Source: Turritopsis dohrnii (lineage: Eukaryota > Cnidaria > Hydrozoa > Anthoathecata > Oceaniidae). From it: a stretch of 64,000 nucleotides of DNA. The translations under genes were made by a program, and so were the position numbers. Below are positions 57,513 through 64,000 of this stretch, one piece after another (the stretch's first letter is position 1; every line of letters starts with the position of its first letter). Location of the stretch: positions 496,001 to 560,000 of the forward strand of contig BQMF02000284.1 in the NCBI GenBank assembly GCA_027922465.2. Direction: 5' to 3'. The notes under the pieces were generated by a model. That model was given only the letters and a program-made list of their open reading frames with translations. It did not search any database and was not told the DNA's origin.

Positions 57513-58808
57513 CTATCTTTTATCAAAAGCATGTAATGTAGAGTTTATGACATTGTATTGCCAAGTTACAGAACCTTCAGCTGACATGAAATATTTACAG
57601 AAGTTATCACGTACTTCTTTTGCATCCAATGAAAAATTATTTGAGCCAACTCTTCCAATGTTGATTAGTGCCCCCTGAACATCTTCAGTCCTCCAGCTTC
57701 CTTCAATTAAAATACCATTTCCTACGTAATCAGCAAACCCACGTGGACAATACATTTTTCTATCATCCATTAGAAAATTATGTAGTGCTACAATTGCCTT
57801 AGTGGATCCACTGAGATGTTCAACTTTTCTGACCATTGCTCGCCTTAGTATTCTGAATCTTGACGCACAAATTCCGAAAGTATTTTCAATCACTCTTCTA
57901 GCACGTGAAAGTCTATAATTGAAAATACGTTTCGGGTCTGTCAATACGTTTCGAGAATAAGGTTTCATTAAATCAACTTTCAGTGGAAAAGCTTCGTCTC
58001 CAACAAACACAAAAGGGTATTTCTTATATCCATCACCAGGTAAATGACGCTCTGTAGGAAGATTCAGCAATTTTTCATTGATTGCATACCCAATATTCCC
58101 ATTTGCGAAAACTCCTCCGTCACTTTGACGCCCACTGTCGCCAACATCAACAAGCAAAAACTTATAATCAGCATCACAAACTGCCATTAAAACGATACTA
58201 TGGTTCTTTTTATAATTAAAAAAAGATGAGCCTGCTCTAGCTGGGGCCTGCATAACTATGTGCTTGCCATCGATAGCGCCCACACAGTTTGGGAAATGCC
58301 ATTTTTTTTCAAATCTCTTTGCAATCTTCGTCCACTCTGCTGCTGTTGAAGGGCATTTTAAATAACCTAATTCTAAGAGTTTCAACCAAATAGCCTTTGA
58401 AGTTTCACTAATTATCCTTCCAACTGTGGTAGGACCAACACGATAACTACTCGCAATAGTAGTTTTAGCATCACCACTGACCAAGTACCTTAATGTAATA
58501 CACAAACATTCATCTGCTGATATACTTTCACCTCTGATAGATGACTTCGTTATCAATGGTGCAACATAGGATAATAGCTTTTCAAATTTATCTGGAAGCA
58601 TTCTGAACTGTTTAAAAAAGTACTCATGATCGAATAATCGCATATCTCTGACAAGCAGATGAAATTCTCCTTTCTGTTTCCTTTCCTTGAACAGCTGTTG
58701 AACCCAAAATCTTTTCTTGTATTTAGATTTCTGTTTTATTCTCCGCTTGAGCTTCCATATCAATAAGAACAGCAACACCTTCCGAGTTTGAGTTTTGATG
58801 GCCGCCAT
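57513..58808 (-). CDS. PIF/Harbinger transposase, second family (431 aa)
   Basis: An uninterrupted DDE transposase. Catalytic residues: GAIDGKHI (D180), GRQSDGGVF (D230) and RRVIENTFGI (E308), with FVGDEAFPL between. The N-terminal part (RRIKQKSKYKKRFWVQQLF, KFEKLLSYVAPLI, TLRYLVSGDAKTTIASSYRV) matches the family. It differs strongly from the 340-aa protein at 32.4 kb, so two Harbinger lineages coexist here. It is convergent with the MADF gene, with 362 bases between the stops. GATC-rich palindromic sequence near 58,830-58,880 probably belongs to the right terminus, but a matching left terminal repeat and target duplication could not be fixed. Confidence 0.95.
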   Translation of the reverse strand: MAAIKTQTRKVLLFLLIWKLKRRIKQKSKYKKRFWVQQLFKERKQKGEFHLLVRDMRLFDHEYFFKQFRMLPDKFEKLLSYVAPLITKSSIRGESISADECLCITLRYLVSGDAKTTIASSYRVGPTTVGRIISETSKAIWLKLLELGYLKCPSTAAEWTKIAKRFEKKWHFPNCVGAIDGKHIVMQAPARAGSSFFNYKKNHSIVLMAVCDADYKFLLVDVGDSGRQSDGGVFANGNIGYAINEKLLNLPTERHLPGDGYKKYPFVFVGDEAFPLKVDLMKPYSRNVLTDPKRIFNYRLSRARRVIENTFGICASRFRILRRAMVRKVEHLSGSTKAIVALHNFLMDDRKMYCPRGFADYVGNGILIEGSWRTEDVQGALINIGRVGSNNFSLDAKEVRDNFCKYFMSAEGSVTWQYNVINSTLHAFDKR

Positions 58809-59400
58809 ATTTATTTACAAAAACATTTAAAAAGCTGAGCGGATCGGATTGGATTTTTTGATCCAATCCAGTCTGATCCATAGAAGTAGAAACCCAGCTT
58901 AACAATACACTCAAAATGTAGAGGGAGAAAAATTCAACTTTTTATTAGCTTTTGTTTTAAAAAAGTTACCCACTCTAACATGGGTGCTATCAAACGTAAG
59001 GAAGAAATAGTTTCTCTTCTTAAAAACATCACTACGGAGGAGAGAAAAAAGGCACGTGCTAATTGAATAAATAGAATAAAAAACGTTCGATCAGAACGCT
59101 TAACAATTAAAAGAAGAAATTAATTTGTTAAAAGAAAAACACATTTTGTTTTGATATAATACTCTTTTTTTACCTATCGGTTTTTAAACATTTTGATTGC
59201 TCAAAAAAAAAGTTCACCCGCCTCAGACAGTCAGGCAAGAGATAGTGGCAAATCGCACATGCTGCCACGTTCTGCCACTGCTGCTTTTTGTCCAAAATGT
59301 TTAATCAGTTAGTTTCTTTGTATTTAGTTGATGTACTGTTTTCAAAGCCAAGTCAACGTGGAATATAAAACTAACAATAATGACAAAAACAAAACTTTAT
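58809..59400. other. Right flank of Harbinger 2 and spacer
   Basis: GATCGGATTGGATT and AATCCAATCC near 58,842-58,872 form an inverted repeat near the transposase start. The remainder is AT-rich with no exon. Confidence 0.45.
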
Positions 59401-59570
59401 TCCTATTAGTTCATCAGCCAAAAAAAGTCACGTTCGATTGGGGTTGCAATGTATTTGCTTTGAACTCACGTCGCACACAAAAAAAGAAATAATTTCGCTC
59501 ACAACTCAATCTACCATTTTGCGTGACAGACAAACAAACAGACAGACAGAATCGGCTATTAATATATAGA
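59401..59570 (-). mobile_element. Partial Helitron with a Helitron 3-type 5' end
   Basis: On the minus strand it starts TCTATATATTAATAGCCGAT at 59,570, followed by the TCTG/TTTG repeat and TCACGCAAAATGGTAGAT, as in Helitron 3 and element E. Its 3' end is not recognised. Element A' begins at the next base (59,571). Confidence 0.65.
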
Positions 59571-61726
59571 CTAGTAACCAGGGTAAAAATTTTTAACAAA
59601 CTTTACTTTGAAAACAATAGGTTAAATCCACCATACCCCGTGACGAAAAAATAAATCATAGAATCGCAACTCAAAAACATCCCAGGTGGCGTCGCTCGCC
59701 ACCCATGTTCACTATGCGTTGTGTCGCAAAATTTAAGTCGTGAAAAGTTTTTACAGGCATTAATTTTTTAATTCATTTCTTACATTCAAAATATTTCAAA
59801 CAGAAACAAATAGCAACATGGCTCAGAATATGTATTTATACGCAGAAAATAAGAAACGTTCATAAAAAAAAGTGCAATATATAACACAGAACTGTTTACC
59901 CAGACATACAAAACCAAACATAAAAAAATGTTAATTCAAAACAAATTGATACCTTCCAACTTTTTCTTCTGTTCCAAAGTTACTACTGGACTGCAACCAT
60001 TAATGAATTTTTGAAATGATATAGTCTTTTCTTCCGAAAACCATCAACGTCATGATTGAAACCATGAGTTCCATTTCTTTATGCTTTTTTTATTATTACC
60101 TAAAAAATTAGTACTTGAATGGTAATACCGAAAACCTAGTCATGCTATAACAATATTGAAGTAAAGAATAAAACAAAAAGAAAGAAAATTCAAGTACGCA
60201 TTTATCCTAAAGATTAAAAACAAAATTTGGTCTATAAAGTCTATAAAGTCAACTGATACTGTGAGTCAATATGGGTTCACTCAACACTGGAGCTGAACAG
60301 AATAAAGACTTTTACCTGGCATACACAACCAAACATCAAATTAATAAAAATAATTGAAACAACAAAATGCCCTACTTTGACCAAAACCATAATTGAATAC
60401 CCAGAAGATATTAAAAGCAACAAATAAAAACATAATGCTAAACTTATATACCTAGCAAGTATGTATGTAGCAATTAACATAACACAAAATAATGAATGCC
60501 GTAAACAAATATAAACTGAAGAAAAATATACCCCAGCAATGCTTCTTTCTTAAATAACCTTCTCAACATACCATGTGTTTCATTTATACATTTATAATTT
60601 CGTTTATAAATAGCTACACTTTTTCTTTTCTGACCTAAAAGATTTCAGTAAAGAACAGCTACAATACTTACTACTACTGCAACCATATTTAAGCAAACCA
60701 AAATAAAAGGCATAAATGGCTGGCAGAAAGGCATGCAGACAAAGCATCAAACATCGTCAATAGATACAATTTAACAGCATAACACGTTCCCTACTTCCAC
60801 AGCCATGAGAAAGGAAAACAGTCATAGCTGTGGGACCATTTTTAATTGATCTGTAAATAAATAAATAAAATCAAGTCTTCTTTGCTAACTGTAAAAATAA
60901 TAATAGCGCGCGTTACCAAAACAAATTACTCTCGTCTTCGTTTTTCATCCAGTAGCATATAAACTAAATAAACGAAAGAACTCATATAATAAGATATCTA
61001 TTCAAAGCTATAGTATTTAATCTTTCAAAACTAAATTAAAACCATTCCTTACTTTGTAAATAAACATCATTTTGTTCTGCATCTCTTCACTACACTTTCT
61101 TCTGTATAGCGATATTTGATAACTAAAACGTAAACAAACATTTAAATACAGGTTTCTAACTTGTTCTTTTATTAATCAAAAATAAAGTTTTATAATAATA
61201 CCTTTTGTTTGTTCGATCTTTCTGCAGCTAATTTTTAAAAACTTCACTGCACTTCTTCTGTATATCTAAATATGATTTTTCATTGTTAACAAACGTTAAT
61301 AAAACGTTTTATAATAATAACAATACCTTCATGCATACAAACCTGTGTTTCTTCGTCAGTTCTTTCATCGATTTGCTGCCTAAAACAATCAAATTTAAAT
61401 TAAAATATTCGTATACAAAAAGAAACACGTCTTCATCGCGAAGTTTCTTGCTCACGAAATGATCGTTGACAAATTTCGAATGATTAACATTGCATTGCTC
61501 GCACTCCTCCAAAGACATTTTTCAGCTGATTTCCACTGCGCAAACCAAAAATAACAAAACGGAGGAGCATATACTAATCGCGGAAAATCAAAAAAAGTGT
61601 TCTCGCCTCTACGTGGTTTTACGACAAAAAGGGAAAAAATAAGAAGGATTTGACCGTGAAAAAAAACAAATATGTCACTCTCTAAAATAAAAACCGGATG
61701 CACAATCGCGAATTAGTATAATAAGA
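59571..61726 (-). mobile_element. Non-autonomous Helitron A' (2.2 kb)
   Basis: Sister copy of element A (18,713-20,942). The 5' end TCTTATTATACTAATTCGCG is at 61,726, the 3' end (degenerate hairpin, then TGGTTACTAG) at 59,571. Most of the length aligns with A with few indels. It carries the better preserved copy of the short-exon gene. Confidence 0.85.
60277..61518 (-). CDS. Short-exon gene carried by Helitron A'
   Basis: Family not recognised. Exon 1 is 61,518-61,327 (64 codons; starts MSLEECEQCNVNHSKFVNDH, donor GTATTG, phase 0). Three further blocks fit in register: 61,227-61,202 (26 nt, ATTAG acceptor), 61,101-61,053 (49 nt, ATACAG acceptor, GTAAGG donor) and 60,719-60,672 (48 nt, GCCAG acceptor, GTAAGT donor). 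The phases run 0, 2, 0, 0 with no stop. The last block is hydrophobic (FMPFILVCLNMVAVV), as is the frame at 60,480-60,277 (ARYISLALCFYLLLLI), so the C-terminal part may be membrane-spanning. The joints after the 48-nt block are not resolved. The counterpart in element A has lost its start codon. It may be a host gene captured by the Helitron, or an element gene. Confidence 0.4.
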
Positions 61727-62019
61727 CTAGTATCTCGCGTAAAAGTTTTTTACGACTTTATTTTCGAAAACGTTGTCACGAAAATAGGTGACAAAAAATT
61801 AAATTTCCAAATCTCGAAAAGAGACTGCACCCATGTTGTAAAGCTCGAAAAACTGATAAAAAAAATGTATGGGATCGTTTCGCTACGACCAACCGTTGCA
61901 GAGATATCGTCATTCAAAGATTTTGATGACGTCATAGCCGCAGTACCAAATAAAATTTAGGCCCAAATGTTGCGTCACACCATCACCCGTGTCACTGACC
62001 CTACAAAACGTCAGTTATC
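61727..62019 (-). mobile_element. Non-autonomous Helitron K, 5'-truncated
   Basis: The 3' end (hairpin GTAAAAAACTTTTACGCG, then AGATACTAG) at 61,727 abuts the 5' end of A'. The family body (TTTGATGACGTCATAGCCGC) follows, and similarity breaks off at CGTCAGTTATCC near 62,019, where the next element's 3' end starts. Confidence 0.7.
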
Positions 62020-63658
62020 CCGTGTAAAAATTTTTTACTGTTGCATTTCTCAAAACGACGCATCGCTCACACCCGTGTCGAACATTTATAGAAATAAAAA
62101 GTTATCATAATCGGCGCTGTGCATACCACTTCTAATTCAGTGAGTGAAATATTTAACTTTTTTTAAACGGTTTTTCCTACATATTTGACGTAAGGCGGCA
62201 CATTTTTTAATCTAACGTCATTATTAAAATGTCGTAAGATTTCAGTTCATCGTGAAAAGAGAAAGAGGTGATTACGAAACATAAACTGTAGATTTTGACA
62301 CAGACACAAAAAAACCCCATGTCACGATGGATGAAGTGGCTGCTGTATTTGTTGGTTAAGATGGCGCATAGCAAAGGGCAATAGGTGGGAATTTTGTTCT
62401 TACAGTCTTTAATGATAATGGGTGGTAAACAAAGCTGCCTTGGCATGTAGTGAAAAATAAAAACGCCAAAGGAAATATGAATGATAAACGGGATTTACCT
62501 GCTAACGTTGCTTCTTTACTCCAATAAGATTCGATAGCATTCGTTATTTCATTAGTCAGTTCTTTACCAAACACCCTTCATATTACAATGTCGACTTTAT
62601 CTATTCTTTGATAATTAATTTTACCTAAAAAAGGAGATTTCTATTAATAATAAGCCTCTCATAAAAACATATTTAGCTACATATACGCACAAACAAAAGA
62701 AAACTAAAAGAACGAACGCAAACTTGAAGCAAACATATGAGTAGGAACAGGGAATATTTGTTAAAAGATCATGAGTTTAGCTTCAGCCTACCAAACAGTC
62801 AAAAAAGAAATAAAAGATATGTTATGAAGAAGAATAAAAACGCCATGTAAATGATATGCGGAATTATACCTGCTAATGTTGCTTCTTTATCCACTAAGAT
62901 TCGATACCATTCGTTATTTTTATAGTCTGCTCTTTACCAAAACACTCAAGCATTTAGACTTGTTAAATTCTTTCGTAATTATTTTAAACTAAAAAAAAAG
63001 AAGATTTCCATGAGCAATGAATACCATATCATAATAAACAAAATGCTACACATACACACAAACAAAAAGGAAAGCAAAATAAAACAAAACACAAACTTGA
63101 TTTCTTATCCAAATCAGAAAGCAAACATAGAAAAAGTCATTAAATTATCATGAGTATAGTTCTAGCCTACCAAACAGTCAAAAATGAATTAAATGGAAAA
63201 AGACGAAAACAGTCTCAAAACTTTGATTTTTGATTCAGTTCGTCCGTGAATTTACTTACACTTGTTAATTCAATCTTTACAATACGATCTTTCTCCGGCA
63301 AACGACTAAAACAATAAAATTAAAGATCTTCGTTTTTAAAAAAACTATCTTCGTGTTCGTGAAGTTTTTTGTTTTTGTTTTTACTGCTACAAAAAATGAT
63401 CGTTAACCAATTTCGAACGAAAAACATTGCATTGCTCGCGCTTCTCCATTGACGTTTTTCGGCAGATTTTCAGTGCGAAACCAAAAAGGAACCAAACGGA
63501 GGAGCATATACTAATCGTGGATGTGCACACAGTACACTCAGTTACTCACTTTCTAAAGATGCCGTATTGAATTTTCCATAGAAACATTTCGTCCCCAGTC
63601 TTTTTTCACACTTACCAAGTTAAATGTGTTACACACTACGCGGATTAGTATAAGTAGA
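62018..63658 (-). mobile_element. Helitron L, with a relic of Rep coding sequence
   Basis: A 5' end TCTACTTATACTAATCCGCG at 63,658 and a 3' end near 62,018 (GTAAAAAATTTTTACACGGG). A minus-strand ATG near 63,453 opens MEKREQCNVFRSKLVNDHF, a diverged form of the A' first exon, and stops at TAG. Two near-repeats with ACCTGCTAA(C/T)GTTGCTTC and AAGATTCGATA occur at about 62,499-62,560 and 62,867-62,930. No intact gene. Confidence 0.6.
62325..62372 (+). pseudogene. 48-bp relic of Helitron Rep exon 2
   Basis: CGATGGATGAAGTGGCTGCT then GTATTTGTTGGTTAAGATGG reads as D-E-V-A-A-V-F-V-G followed by a stop where Helitron 2 has E-D-G-A-P-P. It matches the start of exon 2 in Helitrons 1 and 2 (PHHDEVAAVFVGEDGAPP) and lies inside Helitron L on the opposite strand. 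Confidence 0.6.
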
Positions 63659-64000
63659 TAATATCTCGCGTAAAAGTTTTTTACAACTTTAATTTCGAAA
63701 GTAATCTGCAGAAATATGACGTGTTCCTGTGTGTGTACCCCATGACGAAAATTTTAATTACCGAATTGGAAATGGAAAGTGTAACCATGCTGTAGAGCTT
63801 GAGAAACTGAGCAAAAAAATGTATGGGATCGTTTCGCTACGACTACCCGTTGCGGAGATATCGTCGATCAAAGGTTTTGATGACGTCATATCCGCAGTAC
63901 CAAATAAAATTTAGGCCCAAATGTTGCGTCACCCCATCACCCGTGCCACCAACCCTAAAAAATGTCAGTTATCCCAATTGGTTCCCGAGATAATTCCTTA
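63659..64000 (-). mobile_element. Non-autonomous Helitron M, cut by the window end
   Basis: The 3' end (hairpin GTAAAAAACTTTTACGCG, then AGATATTA, a degenerate CTAG) at 63,659 abuts the 5' end of L. The body contains the family block and the antisense frame VELEKLSKKMYGIVSLRLPV, and continues past base 64,000. Confidence 0.7.

Overview
This is a eukaryotic, AT-rich, intron-containing window that consists almost entirely of transposable elements. There is no prokaryotic operon structure, no rRNA gene and no ordinary tRNA gene. The mixture points to an invertebrate animal: Helitrons with a spliced Rep/helicase gene, piggyBac, two PIF/Harbinger families with MADF/Myb-type partner genes, a LINE with a 2A-like N-terminus, a tRNA-derived SINE, ZAD-like and Myb-like exon fragments, and one cystine-knot (DAN/gremlin-type) exon. 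A cnidarian or similar marine invertebrate is the most plausible host, but the species cannot be read from the sequence.

Layout. 1-5.4 kb: Helitron 1 (+), with Rep/helicase broken by one nonsense and two frameshift changes. 8.2-11 kb: two-exon piggyBac transposase (-). 10.9-16.4 kb: a 5.4-kb palindrome made of two diverged inverted copies of the piggyBac upstream region, with smaller foldback elements at its centre. 16.4-18.0 kb: micro-exon gene 1 (+), followed by a Helitron-type 3' terminus at 18,697. 18.7-22.0 kb: three non-autonomous Helitrons joined head to tail (-). 23.6-26.0 kb: micro-exon gene 2 (-) and three tandem 99-bp units that each carry a further exon-like 36-mer. 26.1-31.4 kb: coding-intact Helitron 2 (-). 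31.75-33.57 kb: complete Harbinger element with 3-bp TSD. 34.9-39.4 kb: Helitron 3 (-), truncated. 39.4-40.3 kb: two more tandem Helitrons. 40.5-40.9 kb: host-type cystine-knot exon. 42.2-43.6 kb: SINE, recent tandem duplication, short Helitron. 44.8-45.5 kb: transposase remnants. 47.5-49.6 kb: motif array, microsatellite and a TTAA-flanked MITE. 51.1-54.7 kb: Myb-like exon, LINE fragment, ZAD-like pseudogene. 55.4-58.8 kb: non-autonomous Helitron and a second Harbinger pair. 59.4-64 kb: another head-to-tail Helitron array.

The most interesting signal is the pair of micro-exon genes. Each is a chain of 24-48-nt exons, nearly all multiples of three, with every intron in phase 1. Each ends in a longer exon encoding the same small domain (HPG..S...AFK.W...GG+DHP). 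Gene 1 is fully open over nine exons (154 codons). Gene 2 has 14 recognisable exons built partly from tandemly duplicated exon pairs. Two of its exons are individually defective, and leaving out both restores an open 160-codon frame. Both lie downstream of, and in the same orientation as, a Helitron Rep/helicase gene, and share a similar upstream exon. They may be Helitron cargo or accessory genes that diversify by exon duplication and skipping. A different short-exon gene appears to be carried by the ~2.2-kb non-autonomous Helitrons.

Two Helitron families can be told apart by their termini, and each has an autonomous-type and non-autonomous members here. The non-autonomous copies are joined with no intervening base at several 5'-end/3'-end junctions, as expected from rolling-circle concatemers.
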